64,000 nt of DNA from Chitinophagaceae bacterium (lineage in GTDB: Bacteria; Bacteroidota; Bacteroidia; Chitinophagales; Chitinophagaceae), in assembly GCA_016710165.1 (NCBI GenBank), contig JADJLJ010000001.1, positions 930,001 to 994,000 on the forward strand, written 5' to 3'. Made by a program: the position numbers and the translations under genes. The notes beneath the pieces were generated by a model that worked only from the letters and a program-made list of their open reading frames with translations, was not told the origin of the DNA and ran no database searches. This document shows, in pieces, positions 54,085 through 63,537 of this stretch (position 1 is its first letter; every line of letters begins with the position of its first letter).

Positions 54085-54575
54085 ATAAAAGGTAATAAAT
54101 TGTGACCTCCCCCCACAACATCGGGTTTTATGCAACTTGGGCAAGACCAGCAACTTCTCAGCTTCGCTACCAATCATTGGCAATGGGCTTGACCGTGCAC
54201 TATGCATTTTTTTCGTTTTAAAATACAAATTCCGTTTCTTAATTTTTGCTTCAGCGGGGTTTTCGCCAACGGAATTTCCTTTGTTTTTACCGTAGTTTAT
54301 GCGAAACCCCGATGTTGAGAGTACACTTCATCGGGGTTTCACGGAACTGTCTTATTATTCAGGTGTATGCTGCAAAGTTTCAGCAAAAAAGTAAGACCCC
54401 TTTGCGAAGATCTTTGCGGTCTTTGCGGTTACCTTCAACTGTGCAGAGGACTGAACCGCAAAGGACGCAAAGGAAATGCACGCAAAGAAAGCAAAGGGAT
54501 GTTTCTATCTCAGCGAGGTTTTCTCCAAAGGAATTTCCTTTGTTCTTAGAAAGATTTTTGCAAAACTCCGTTGAA
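54085..54575. repeat. Repeat-rich 523-bp gap
   Basis: Contains GCGGGGTTTTCGC ... GCGAAACCCCGATG (about 54254-54314), GAAACCCCGATG / CATCGGGGTTTC (54303-54314 and 54329-54340, perfect 12 bp), CTTTGCGGTCTTTGCGGTT / AACCGCAAAGGACGCAAAG (about 54411-54429 and 54453-54471) and CAGCGAGGTTTTCTCC (about 54511), a third relative of the first. Apparent reading frames here are fortuitous. Confidence 0.7.
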
Positions 54576-54602
54576 AAAAAACCCAACCTGTTTACCAGTT
54601 CC

Positions 54603-55397
54603 CTATTTAAAATACCTGTACAGCACCCGGTCTTCTCCTTTCCATTGTGCGATCTTTGCCAGCGAATTTATCAAGGGTTCCTGGAACCAGGATGGCATAC
54701 CAGGCAGGTAAGATTCGCTGTACGCCAGCAGCAATGCCATGTGCCAGGGGTTCCTGGTCATTTCATTTTTCAGGAGCCCGTCATTGATCAGTCCATATGC
54801 CACCCGAAGCGTTTTCTCCAAGCCGGCTGCAGGGGCAATTTTCACCTGCAATACCGATTTACTGTCCAGGGCATTTTTAAAGAAATGCATATCCCTTTTA
54901 CTGGCCGTTATTGTTTTCCCCTTATCCAACAACAGTTCTTTCCCGTTCTGCCCGATACGCACTCGCCCCTCCAATACAGTGAACTGTTCGGTAAACCGGT
55001 TGTGGTAATGCCAGTCGTTGCCTCCGTAGGGCTCCAGTTCCACTTCCACCAGTTCATAGGCACCCCCGGTTTCTTTGCCGGTCTTTAAGAACCGGGCTGC
55101 ATAGTTCCCTTCCCGGTTAATAATAGTTCTGTCGGTACGGTTGCCCACACTGCGGTCCAGTGGCGGAAGGAAGGCAGCAAATAACAGGATCCCCAGGTAA
55201 CCGGACAGCAGCAGGAATACAGGCAGGTAAAGAACAGAATATACCAGCTTTATCCAGCCACTTCTTTTGCCCTTCCATATTTTAAATACCCCCACCGGAT
55301 AAAAAAGATACCATAAAGCAGTTAACCGGCTTTGTTTGTTCACAGTTGATGCAGCCTTTTCATCAATACATACGGCTGGGTTCACAATGTTTTGCAT
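54603..55397 (-). CDS. Membrane-anchored cupin domain protein
   Basis: 264 residues. Two hydrophobic segments (about 28-45 and 52-75), then a cupin barrel with 'GNDWHYHNRFTEQFTVLEGR' (H-x-H...E), 'HFFKNALDSKSVLQVKI' giving the last histidine. The cupin fold binds a metal; the substrate is unknown. It is divergent from the AraC-family regulator at 55475, a common arrangement for a regulator and its target, although here the regulation is only inferred. Confidence 0.82.
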   Translation of the reverse strand: MQNIVNPAVCIDEKAASTVNKQSRLTALWYLFYPVGVFKIWKGKRSGWIKLVYSVLYLPVFLLLSGYLGILLFAAFLPPLDRSVGNRTDRTIINREGNYAARFLKTGKETGGAYELVEVELEPYGGNDWHYHNRFTEQFTVLEGRVRIGQNGKELLLDKGKTITASKRDMHFFKNALDSKSVLQVKIAPAAGLEKTLRVAYGLINDGLLKNEMTRNPWHMALLLAYSESYLPGMPSWFQEPLINSLAKIAQWKGEDRVLYRYFK

Positions 55398-55474
55398 GAC
55401 TATATAATTTTATGCAAAGATGCACCGCACCGGCGCTTCCCCTTTTGAGATAAACGGATCATTATTTACGGAAA

Positions 55475-56452
55475 ATGGATACGATCAATACTGCCGTCTT
55501 ACATAATCATTTTGGCAATAACGGGCACCGGCTGCTGTATGCCGATGAACGGTATTCCGAAGAGGAAATGAGTTTCAGCGAACCTGCATTGGGTGCTGGT
55601 AATATCCGCACTATCGCAACAGCAGCCATGCGACTCACCGAATTCTGCCTGCAAACCGGCCATCCGGTTAAACTGGCAGATACCCAGCCATCTGAAACAA
55701 CGGAATCAGCCTTTATCTTAAAGGGAGATATTGAATCGAGGTTTAACAATGCAAAGGATACCATGAGGTTCAGCAGGCAGCAGCACAACCTGCAATACAA
55801 TACAGATTTCAGTGGTGAACATACCCTGCATTCCGGTGAATTGCATGCACTCACCATAACCTATGCCCCATCCTTCCTGCACGGGCTGGTAAATGCATGC
55901 GAAGGCAGTACATGGCATGCTTTCCGGAAAAGCCTGGAAAAAAAACAACGGTTCCTGGCATCACCGGCCCCGGTTTATTGCCGGAATGAAATGCAGGACA
56001 TCATACGATCCATATGTCATTGCCGGTTCCAGGGACTCACCCGCTACCTGTACATTGAAAGCAAGATGATGGAATTATTTGTGCTGCAGATGGAGCAGCT
56101 GCACACACACCAGGCCCTGCACCCTGGAGAAAAATGGCGACCCGCTGACAAGGATAAATTGATCTCCGTAAAAGAATTCATAGATGAGCATTACCTTGAT
56201 CCCCTTACACTAAAAGAAATCGCCAGTACATTCGGGCTTAATGAATTCAAACTAAAAAAAGGGTATAAGCATTTCTTCCAGGCTACGGTTTTTGGTCATA
56301 TACATCACTTACGTATGCAGAAAGCAAAGCAACTTCTCCAGGAAAAAGAAATGAATGTTTCGGAGACCGCTTATTTCATCGGGTACAACAATGTGAGCAG
56401 TTTCTCCGCCGAATTCAAAAAAAGGTTTGGCTATAATCCCAGCAGGGAGTGA
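55475..56452 (+). CDS. AraC family transcriptional regulator
   Basis: 325 residues. The N-terminal region (about 1-200) is a divergent sensor, the C-terminal 100 residues hold two helix-turn-helix motifs: 'LTLKEIASTFGLNEFKLKKG' and 'NVSETAYFIGYNNVSSFSAE' then 'FKKRFGYNPSRE'. It is transcribed away from the cupin gene with 77 bp between starts. Confidence 0.92.
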   Translation: MDTINTAVLHNHFGNNGHRLLYADERYSEEEMSFSEPALGAGNIRTIATAAMRLTEFCLQTGHPVKLADTQPSETTESAFILKGDIESRFNNAKDTMRFSRQQHNLQYNTDFSGEHTLHSGELHALTITYAPSFLHGLVNACEGSTWHAFRKSLEKKQRFLASPAPVYCRNEMQDIIRSICHCRFQGLTRYLYIESKMMELFVLQMEQLHTHQALHPGEKWRPADKDKLISVKEFIDEHYLDPLTLKEIASTFGLNEFKLKKGYKHFFQATVFGHIHHLRMQKAKQLLQEKEMNVSETAYFIGYNNVSSFSAEFKKRFGYNPSRE

Positions 56453-56472
56453 GAAGATCCTGGCGGAAAGGC

Positions 56473-56596
56473 GGGATACGGGATACAGGATACGGGATAC
56501 AGGATACAGGATACTGGATACCAGATAACGGATACCAGATAACGGATACCAGATAACGGATACCAGATAACGGATACCAGATAACGGATACAGGAT
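56473..56596. repeat. GGATAC / GGATACCAGATAAC tandem repeats
   Basis: Begins with GGGATACGGGATACAGG-type hexamers, then about five 14-bp units GGATACCAGATAAC (from about 56516). Same sequence family as 27352-27486 and 63341-63475. Confidence 0.85.
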
Positions 56597-56705
56597 ATTA
56601 GGAAATTATCATTGGGCATTGGGTGCCGCATGTAGCAGGGGACCTTAAAATAGTCAGTGTCCAATGACCAATGACTTAATGACTTAATGACCAATGACCA
56701 TACCA

Positions 56706-59700
56706 TCATTTTTCATTCACCACCGGCAGTTCCACAAAGAACGTAGTCCCCTCTCCTGCCTTCGTTTCAAACCATATCCTTCCCCTGGCCTGCTCAACGA
56801 TGCCCTTGCTCATGGCAAGTCCCAACCCGGTGCCCGAGGTTTTGGTAGTAAAATTGGGTGTGAAGATCTTTGCCTGCATCTCTTCCGGTATACCGTTGCC
56901 ATTGTCCTTCACTTTCACCAGTACTTTTCCATCGGCCAGTAATTCCAGCATATCAATGTTAACCTGCTTATCCTCCGGCACGGCCTGTATGGCATTTAAT
57001 ATAAGATTGGTGAAGAGGCGGTTGATATGTGTACGGTCGGCATGGATACGCACCGGCCCTTCCAGCGGTTTCCAGTTGATGCGTATGCGTTCGTCCACGG
57101 CATGCAGCTGGCAGGCAAGGGTGATCACATCATTCAGGTTGAATACTTCATTGTGCGGGTTACCGATATTGGCAAACTGGCTGAACTCCCCGGCTATATG
57201 ATTGAGGTGATCGATCTGTTCCACCAATGTCTGCGCAACGTTGGCAGTAAGTTCCTTTACATTCCCTGCATCGTTGCTGATGGATTTCTGCAGGTACTGG
57301 AGGCTCAGCTTCATCGGTGTCAGCGGGTTCTTTATCTCATGCGCCACCTGCCGGGCCATTTCACGCCAGGCGCCCTCCCGTTCGCTTTTGGCAAGGGCCA
57401 CGGCACTGTCATCCAGTTTGGCCACCATCTTGTTGTATTCCTTCACCAGTTCCCCGATCTCATCGTCCCTCTTCCAGTCGATGGCTTCGTTCAGCTGCCC
57501 CAGGCTCACCGCTTTCATTTTTTTGCTGATGAACGAGAAGGAACGGGTGATGCGGTTGGTGATGAACAGCGCCACGATGCCGGCTATTAAAAAGATGAAT
57601 GCATTGAGGTTGATGATGGTGACGAGGAAATTGGCGATCTCTTCCTGCAACTTGCTTTCCGAAGTGAAGTAGGGAATATTCAGGTACGCATATTCCCGGC
57701 CGCTGCCGTCAATAACCGGCACATAGTTGCTGATGAAATTCAGTTTGCCGATCTTCTCTTCTTTGAAATACTGCACTTCCTTCCCTTTATGAAGATGGTA
57801 GTAGGCAATGGGGTCCATCCGGGTGCTGATGATGCCCTTGTTGTAAGGCAGGGGCAGCGAGGACACTTTTAAATTGCCGTCCAGGTCGTAGAGGTTAACA
57901 TCCACGGCATGGATCTCGGATATCTTGTCGATGATCTTCTCCAGTTTTTCGCGGTAGGCCTCATCATAAACTTTCACCACATCGTCGAAGATGGCCAGGT
58001 CCGATAAGGAGATGCGTACTTCGTTCTCCATTACATGGATCACCCGGCTCAGCTTTTCCCGGTTTGTATTCTGGTAGCGGCTGATGAAGAACAGGATGGT
58101 TGCCACCCCGATGATGATGAACGAAATGGCGCTGATGAAGATAACCGTGCCGTATATCTGGTTGCGGATGCTGAGCTGCCAGTAATTCCTGAACCGGAAC
58201 CGGCTGAACCGGGTACGGATGAGCACATTCAGCAGCGAGAATACGCCCGTGACCAGCAAAAAGGCGCAAAACAGGTACGAGAACAGGGTGATGGATTCGA
58301 TCAGGAAATTATTCTCTTTGGCGATGATCACCACCTTCTGTGCCCCGGCACGGTACCAGAGTTCGTCGTAACTGCCTTTCTTCACGGTCATGAATTCCTC
58401 TATAGGCACCTGCGCGGGAGTAAGTTTTGTTGGAAAAGCATAATCGTTGTGACTGCTCACCAGTTGCAGGTTATTGTACACCGCAAAAGCATACACGGCC
58501 GAATTCTCAATGGCATTGCTGGTGCCCCGGGAAAAAAGTTCCAGGTTAAGGGCATCTGTTTTATACTTACGGGGATTGGCCAGTATGAATGCATAGCCCA
58601 GGGTATCCCCGTCAAAATCGGTGATCGTCTTCTTGCTGATGTAGCTGAACCGGTCGTACGATTCATCATAGTAAAAAAGATCCGGGTTATTGGTGGGCTT
58701 TGCCTGGGTCTTCATTACGGTATTCAGTTCATTGAAACCCGTACCATCATCGTTGAACAAAGGATCTTCATTGGCATCAAATGTATAGATCCGGGTCACG
58801 TACTTATTGGTATAGCCCGAAAAATTCCCGTTCACCAGGCTGTCTTTAAAGAACCGGCTGGATGAATCGGTTGTAAGCCGGTGAAAATTCGCTGCCAGGT
58901 ATTCGCTCCGGAAATCGGTGAGCAGGGTATTCAGCAGGGTTTCGCTGGTCGGGTCGGCCTTGGTGGAAAGTGTTTCTGCATAATGCCTGCGGTTACGCAG
59001 TTCCTTCCGGCTGTTCTCCACTACGATCACGGAAGTGATGGTGACCGAAAAAAAGAAAAGCCAGAAAATAAGCCGCAGGGATGCCACTTTGCGGCTGGAT
59101 ATGCCCAGGTTTCCACGGTACAACAGTAACAGGTAAACGATGAGCCAGGCCAGTATGAATAATTTAAAGCCGGCATTTTCTTTTCCCAACTGAAAACTGA
59201 GGTAAATTAATCCGCCGATGGCCGTGGCCAGGTAAAATACCGGGGAACTTTTCGGGAAGAATGGCTGGATGAAGTGGAGCAGTACCTGGCTCAGTAAAAA
59301 ATACCCCATGGCCACGCAGCACAGTACCACGAAACCGGTAACACTGTAAATATTCAGCGTGAAGAAATTGATCACATCAAAGGATATCTGCGAATCAGCC
59401 ACCAGGCTGCGCACGATATCGCCTGCAACAAAGGTTGCGACCAGCAATCCCACACAGGCGGCAGCAAGCACCACCCATCTGAATTCAGGTCTTTTATTAC
59501 CCAACTGGATCTTCTCGTCCTTCAGGTGATAATGGGTGAATAAAATGATCCAGGTGAACAGCATGGAATTTATCAGCAGGTCGCCCAATGACCGGAACAC
59601 GATATTTGAACCGTAAATGGAAGGGTCGAACAATTCAAACTGCCGGAAGTTGAGCGGTACCGGCAAATAATAACTCATGACCCGGAGTAAAAGAATACTT

Positions 59701-60458
59701 GCAAGCAGAAACAGTAAAGCCTTTCCCAGTCCCTTGTTGGCCACTAAAAAATTAGCCAGCAGGTGAATGAACAGCAATACGATCATCGCGGTCAATATCC
59801 TTAACCACACCGCAACCTGGTTATTCTTCGGGATCACGATGTTCTGCTTTTCGGTCAGGTAAAATAATGGCCGGCCATGAACCGACCTTACCGGGGAAGC
59901 ATTGGGCTGTAGGGAAATATCGTAATTCCTTTCAATGTCACGCCCGGTGGCAAACGTATTACGCAGGTATGTATTGGTGATAAAATAATTCCATTTCACC
60001 GGAATCAGTGCAACCAGGATACCCGACGCATCATTTACCTTGCGCCACACATAATAACCGTTCTCCAGTTGTATGAACCCGGTGCTGTCGGCCGATGCCA
60101 GCAACTCATCCGAGGGCAGCACGGTCTGTGTATTCCAGAATTCCAGTTTGCGCAGGCCGATGTCGTTCACAAAATAGCGGTAGATAAAATATTTCTTACC
60201 AACCTGCTTCTGCAGGAAATCCTCTTCATAGCGGTTGTTCCGGATCATCTGCATGGCGGCGGTATCGGCCAGCAGTTTTTCAAAATCCTTTTCATGACGG
60301 TGGATATAGCCCTGCAGGTTCTCTTTAACGGCGCCTACCGAAGAATTGCCCGACCAGTAATTGTCGATGATAAAGGATATGGTAATGAACCAGGCAGCAA
60401 TTATCAGCAGATAACTGTTTTGGATGATAAAACGTCTAAAAGGATTATTGTTTTGCAA
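56706..60458 (-). CDS. Large membrane sensor histidine kinase (NtrY-like)
   Basis: 1250 residues. An N-terminal membrane helix (about 14-32), an extracytoplasmic region, a block of several helices (about 220-480), a second periplasmic region, another helix pair flanking a sensor segment, then HAMP ('NRITRSFSFISKKMKAVSLG', about 955), HisKA with 'VAHEIKNPLTPMKLSL' (His near 1040) and HATPase_c with 'NLILNAIQAV' (N box), 'VKDNGNGIPEEMQ' (G1) and 'SGTGLGLAMSKGIVEQ' (G2). This is an unusually long kinase with two sensing parts. No response regulator is next to it; co-transcribed upstream are mazG and a DUF3667 gene. Cognate regulator and signal are unknown. Confidence 0.9.
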   Translation of the reverse strand: MQNNNPFRRFIIQNSYLLIIAAWFITISFIIDNYWSGNSSVGAVKENLQGYIHRHEKDFEKLLADTAAMQMIRNNRYEEDFLQKQVGKKYFIYRYFVNDIGLRKLEFWNTQTVLPSDELLASADSTGFIQLENGYYVWRKVNDASGILVALIPVKWNYFITNTYLRNTFATGRDIERNYDISLQPNASPVRSVHGRPLFYLTEKQNIVIPKNNQVAVWLRILTAMIVLLFIHLLANFLVANKGLGKALLFLLASILLLRVMSYYLPVPLNFRQFELFDPSIYGSNIVFRSLGDLLINSMLFTWIILFTHYHLKDEKIQLGNKRPEFRWVVLAAACVGLLVATFVAGDIVRSLVADSQISFDVINFFTLNIYSVTGFVVLCCVAMGYFLLSQVLLHFIQPFFPKSSPVFYLATAIGGLIYLSFQLGKENAGFKLFILAWLIVYLLLLYRGNLGISSRKVASLRLIFWLFFFSVTITSVIVVENSRKELRNRRHYAETLSTKADPTSETLLNTLLTDFRSEYLAANFHRLTTDSSSRFFKDSLVNGNFSGYTNKYVTRIYTFDANEDPLFNDDGTGFNELNTVMKTQAKPTNNPDLFYYDESYDRFSYISKKTITDFDGDTLGYAFILANPRKYKTDALNLELFSRGTSNAIENSAVYAFAVYNNLQLVSSHNDYAFPTKLTPAQVPIEEFMTVKKGSYDELWYRAGAQKVVIIAKENNFLIESITLFSYLFCAFLLVTGVFSLLNVLIRTRFSRFRFRNYWQLSIRNQIYGTVIFISAISFIIIGVATILFFISRYQNTNREKLSRVIHVMENEVRISLSDLAIFDDVVKVYDEAYREKLEKIIDKISEIHAVDVNLYDLDGNLKVSSLPLPYNKGIISTRMDPIAYYHLHKGKEVQYFKEEKIGKLNFISNYVPVIDGSGREYAYLNIPYFTSESKLQEEIANFLVTIINLNAFIFLIAGIVALFITNRITRSFSFISKKMKAVSLGQLNEAIDWKRDDEIGELVKEYNKMVAKLDDSAVALAKSEREGAWREMARQVAHEIKNPLTPMKLSLQYLQKSISNDAGNVKELTANVAQTLVEQIDHLNHIAGEFSQFANIGNPHNEVFNLNDVITLACQLHAVDERIRINWKPLEGPVRIHADRTHINRLFTNLILNAIQAVPEDKQVNIDMLELLADGKVLVKVKDNGNGIPEEMQAKIFTPNFTTKTSGTGLGLAMSKGIVEQARGRIWFETKAGEGTTFFVELPVVNEK

Positions 60459-60465
60459 TCGGTAG

Positions 60466-61278
60466 TTAACTTGTTTGCTGCTTCTTGATGCTGTTCCAGA
60501 TGCTGTCCATTTCTTCCAGGGTCATATCCTGCAGGGGTTTGCCGGTATTAAGGGCCGCTGATTCCATTTGGGTAAACCGCTGGATGAATTTTTTGTTGGT
60601 ACGCTCCAGTGCATTCTCGGCATCTACCTGCAAAAACCTTGCAAAGTTTACCAGCGAGAAGAAAACATCTCCCAATTCATCTTCCATTTTGTTCACATCC
60701 CCCGACCGGATGGCTTCAAAAAGTTCTTTCTGCTCCTCTTCCACTTTCTCCCAAACCTGGTCCCGGTTGTCCCATTCAAAGCCCACCTGCTTTGCCTTTT
60801 CCTGCAGCCGCATGGCTTTTACCATGGATGGCAATGATTTGGGCACCCCGGCCAGTACCGATACCTTGCCTTCTTTCAGCTTCAGTTTCTCCCAGTTCCT
60901 TTTAACATCTTCTTCGTTATTTACATGGGTAAGTCCTGAGCCTGCCTGGCCGGTAGGCAGGCCTGTCGAAGGATAAATGTGCGGGTGCCGGGCTATGAGC
61001 TTATCGCAGATGCCGTTGAGCACTTCATCCAGGCTGAACTGCTGCTGCTCGGCCCCTATCCTGGCGTAAAACACAAGGTGAAGCATCAGGTCGCCCAGCT
61101 CTTCTTTGATCGATCTCCAGTCGCTTTCGGTGATGGCGTCGGCCAGCTCATAGGTTTCTTCAATGGTAAGCTGGCGCAGGGTATGAATGGTTTGTTTCTT
61201 GTCCCAGGGGCATTGTTCCCGGAGTTCATCCATGATCTTCACCAGCCGGAGAAATGAATCAGCATTGGAATTGGACAT
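60466..61278 (-). CDS. mazG: Nucleoside triphosphate pyrophosphohydrolase MazG
   Basis: 270 residues. Two MazG units: 'LTIEETYELADAITESDW' with 'IKEELGDLMLHLVFYARI' (first E-E-x-x-E and E-x-x-D), and 'VEEEQKELFEAIRSGD' with 'MEDELGDVFFSLVNFARF'. It hydrolyses NTPs to NMP and PPi. Between 'HPHIYP' and 'NNEEDVKRNWEKL' there are about 14 extra residues (STGLPTGQAGSGLT) encoded by a palindromic repeat, in frame. It lies 8 bp upstream of the kinase gene and 9 bp downstream of the DUF3667 gene, all on the minus strand. Confidence 0.95.
   Translation of the reverse strand: MSNSNADSFLRLVKIMDELREQCPWDKKQTIHTLRQLTIEETYELADAITESDWRSIKEELGDLMLHLVFYARIGAEQQQFSLDEVLNGICDKLIARHPHIYPSTGLPTGQAGSGLTHVNNEEDVKRNWEKLKLKEGKVSVLAGVPKSLPSMVKAMRLQEKAKQVGFEWDNRDQVWEKVEEEQKELFEAIRSGDVNKMEDELGDVFFSLVNFARFLQVDAENALERTNKKFIQRFTQMESAALNTGKPLQDMTLEEMDSIWNSIKKQQTS
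60936..60972. repeat. Palindromic repeat read in frame inside mazG
   Basis: CCTGAG (60935-60940) then the palindrome CCTGCCTGGCCGG / TAGGCAGG (60941-60961), then CCTGTCGAAGGA. Removing the palindrome leaves the repeat CCTGAG|CCTGTCGAAGG, so one repeat seems nested in another. The nested part also occurs at 36825-36844. Confidence 0.75.
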
Positions 61279-61286
61279 AATCTTTT

Positions 61287-62345
61287 TTAAAGTTTAAAGA
61301 AGGAAAAGAGGACAAATGTGGTAAACAGAAAGCACAACACGATCAAAAACAGGATGTTCACCAGTATGAATTTGATCATGGTCTTGGCCCTTCGCTGCAT
61401 GTAAAAATTCCGCATGGCCTTATACTCGTAAAAGAACATGCCCAGGTACAGGAAAAAGATAAGCCAGCTGATGGCCCGCCAGCCGAGTATGCCGTTCAGG
61501 CTGTCGAGGCAGAAGATCAGCAGCAGGGCAATAAAAATGAAAATGTACAGGTGCAGGCTGAAGATGCCGTGGCTTACATAATAGAACTCCTTGCGGCGTA
61601 TATAGACCAGTTTCAGTATCATGGCCAGCAAGGGCAGCGAGAGAAAGAGCAGTTGCGGCAGGCTGTGCAGCAGCAGTTCCTTAAAGTCCCGGAAGGCATC
61701 CAGTTTCCTGCCGTTGTATTTGTTATTCAGGTCGATCAGCTTATACGTGAAGGTACGTGCCAGCCAGCCATCGCCTTTGCCTGCTTTCAGCACAGAGTCG
61801 TACTGCCGGCGGGTTTTGTAGCTAACATTTATGAGATTGGCATTGGAGGATACAAGCATCGTATCTACATAAGCCCGGAACTCCTCCCGCGTCATTGGTT
61901 TATCCGGTTTGCCGTCTTCCCGGTTTATGTTCCGGGTAAAATCTGCAAAGAAAGCTGAATCCATTTTTGCAATATCAGACAGCGTCTTTTTATTTACGGT
62001 CGTTCCATTCTGCACATCGATCTTATCCGATTTGAAAAAGGTAAAGAATATCAGAAAGAAAAAGGCCGATGTGAAGATGTACATCCGTACCGGGTTCACA
62101 TAACTTGCCCGGCGGCCCTGCATGTATTCCTTCGACAGGAACCCGGGCCGTACCAGCAGCCATTTTACCGTACTGAAGAACTTACCGTCAAAATGGGTGA
62201 TGTCGCGGAAGAAATGGGAAATGAGTTCCCAAACCGATTCTTTGGGTTCTATGTTCTCCTGTCCGCACACATGGCAATACCTGCCCTGCACGTCGGTATT
62301 GCAGTTGAGGCAGTTCTTCTGCTGTCTTTCTTTGAGACGGCTCAT
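61287..62345 (-). CDS. DUF3667 family membrane protein with zinc ribbon
   Basis: 352 residues. N-terminal zinc ribbon 'NCLNCNTDVQGRYCHVCGQ' (CxxC...CxxC), then 'ESVWELISHFFRDITHFDGK' and 'FFSTVKWLLVRPGFLSKEYM', the signature of DUF3667, with a membrane part of four to five helices ('MYIFTSAFFFLIFFTFFKS' and others in the C-terminal half). Function of the family is unknown. It begins the DUF3667-mazG-kinase operon. Confidence 0.9.
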   Translation of the reverse strand: MSRLKERQQKNCLNCNTDVQGRYCHVCGQENIEPKESVWELISHFFRDITHFDGKFFSTVKWLLVRPGFLSKEYMQGRRASYVNPVRMYIFTSAFFFLIFFTFFKSDKIDVQNGTTVNKKTLSDIAKMDSAFFADFTRNINREDGKPDKPMTREEFRAYVDTMLVSSNANLINVSYKTRRQYDSVLKAGKGDGWLARTFTYKLIDLNNKYNGRKLDAFRDFKELLLHSLPQLLFLSLPLLAMILKLVYIRRKEFYYVSHGIFSLHLYIFIFIALLLIFCLDSLNGILGWRAISWLIFFLYLGMFFYEYKAMRNFYMQRRAKTMIKFILVNILFLIVLCFLFTTFVLFSFFKL

Positions 62346-62488
62346 GGTATTAATTTTGTTAAAAATAATAAAGTTTAAGGGTTTTTATGGTTTGGGGGGG
62401 CCGTCCTCCGGGTGACAGGTCACAAAAAATTAAAAAGCCGAATTTCAGTTGCCTAACTTGCATTACTTTTGAAAATAAAATGGCCGTA

Positions 62489-63319
62489 ATGAAAAAAATG
62501 TTCCCCGGGCTTTGTGTTTTGCTGTTTGCAGGTCATTCATCTGCCGCCCAGTATTACTATACCGATATCCTGAATAATAAACAGGTGATGGCGGAACTGG
62601 CGGTGCTGAAGAGCAGGAATGTGAAGGGGGTAAAAGTGGTTTCCATGGAAGCCGACGGCACCGAAACAGCGGGCTTCACCTGCCAGAAAAAGATAACCAG
62701 GGATTTTACCGAAGTGGAGATCTATACGGCTACCGATCAATCTTATCCCAACACATTCATCTCTTATTTCAGCAAAACGGGCGTGCTGCAACGCACTGTT
62801 GATTCATCCGAAGCAGGCGCCACTACCATCGGCTATGTGTACGACGCTTCCGGGAAGCTTGTATCCGTTCATTCCGTAAAACGCTTTGCCGATGATGATG
62901 CCATGGATGTGGTTGAAAAACACCTGTACAATTACGACGAGGCAGGCATACCCCGGCAGATGATCCTGGTACGGAATAACCGGGATACCACTTTTTATGC
63001 TTTTGAAGCAGATGAAAGCGGCAACGTGATCATTGAAAAGAATTCAAAGACCTCCGAAGTATATTATTATTACTACGATACCCGCAACCAGCTCACCGAT
63101 ATTGTGCACCGCTACAGTTTCCAGAAACAGCTCTTCACCGAATCTTCGTTTGAATACAACGAAACAGGACAGCTTGTAAAAATGGTGACCTCCGAAAAAG
63201 AAGGCGCTTATTATTTTACCTGGCGCTATAATTACGAAGACGGCCTCCGCACCACCGAACGCTGCTACTCCAAAGAAGGAAGGATCATGGGATCGGTGGA
63301 GTATTTATACAAAAAGTAA
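62489..63319 (+). CDS. Secreted hypothetical protein with YD-like repeats
   Basis: About 276 residues starting MKKMFPGLCVLLFAGHSSAA, a signal peptide; ATG 62480 is also possible. The body has YD/RHS-like strands ('YVYDASGKLVSVHSVKR', 'YNYDEAGIPRQMILVRN', 'FEADESGNVIIEKNS', 'YYYDTRNQLTDIVHRY', 'FEYNETGQLVKMVTSE'). These form short Y-D-x-x-G-x-L units. No known enzymatic domain. Exported surface or periplasmic role inferred. Confidence 0.7.
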   Translation: MKKMFPGLCVLLFAGHSSAAQYYYTDILNNKQVMAELAVLKSRNVKGVKVVSMEADGTETAGFTCQKKITRDFTEVEIYTATDQSYPNTFISYFSKTGVLQRTVDSSEAGATTIGYVYDASGKLVSVHSVKRFADDDAMDVVEKHLYNYDEAGIPRQMILVRNNRDTTFYAFEADESGNVIIEKNSKTSEVYYYYYDTRNQLTDIVHRYSFQKQLFTESSFEYNETGQLVKMVTSEKEGAYYFTWRYNYEDGLRTTERCYSKEGRIMGSVEYLYKK

Positions 63320-63340
63320 GCGGATAACGGAGAGCAGATA

Positions 63341-63475
63341 CGAGATACCGGATACAGGATACAGGATACAGGATACCGGATACGAGATACCGACTTGCAC
63401 TGCATCCAGATAACGGATACCAGCTTCCTGCATCTTGCATCCTGTATCTTGTATCTGGCATCCTGCATCCTGCAT
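63341..63475. repeat. GGATAC repeats in inverted halves
   Basis: Left half (63341-63396, 63411-63422) has GGATACAGGATACAGG-type units; right half (63427-63475) has inverse GCATCCTGTATC / GTATCTGGCATCC units. A large stem-loop downstream of two convergent genes; may act as a terminator. Confidence 0.75.
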
Positions 63476-63537
63476 TCAAATTCATCATATATCCGATCTT
63501 GATCCGGCACTATCGCACCGATACCGGCGGTCAAATC

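Noticed and set aside
54246..55088. 280-codon forward frame
   Set aside because: It covers repeat DNA and then the antisense of the clear cupin gene 54603-55397; its composition is that of a shadow frame.
56473..56596. CRISPR-like spaced repeats
   Set aside because: The units are contiguous 6- and 14-bp tandem repeats without unique spacers, and no cas genes are present.
56431..56709. 92-codon reverse frame rich in repeated 'RYLVSVIWYP' units
   Set aside because: It is the translation of GGATAC tandem repeats, not a protein-like sequence.
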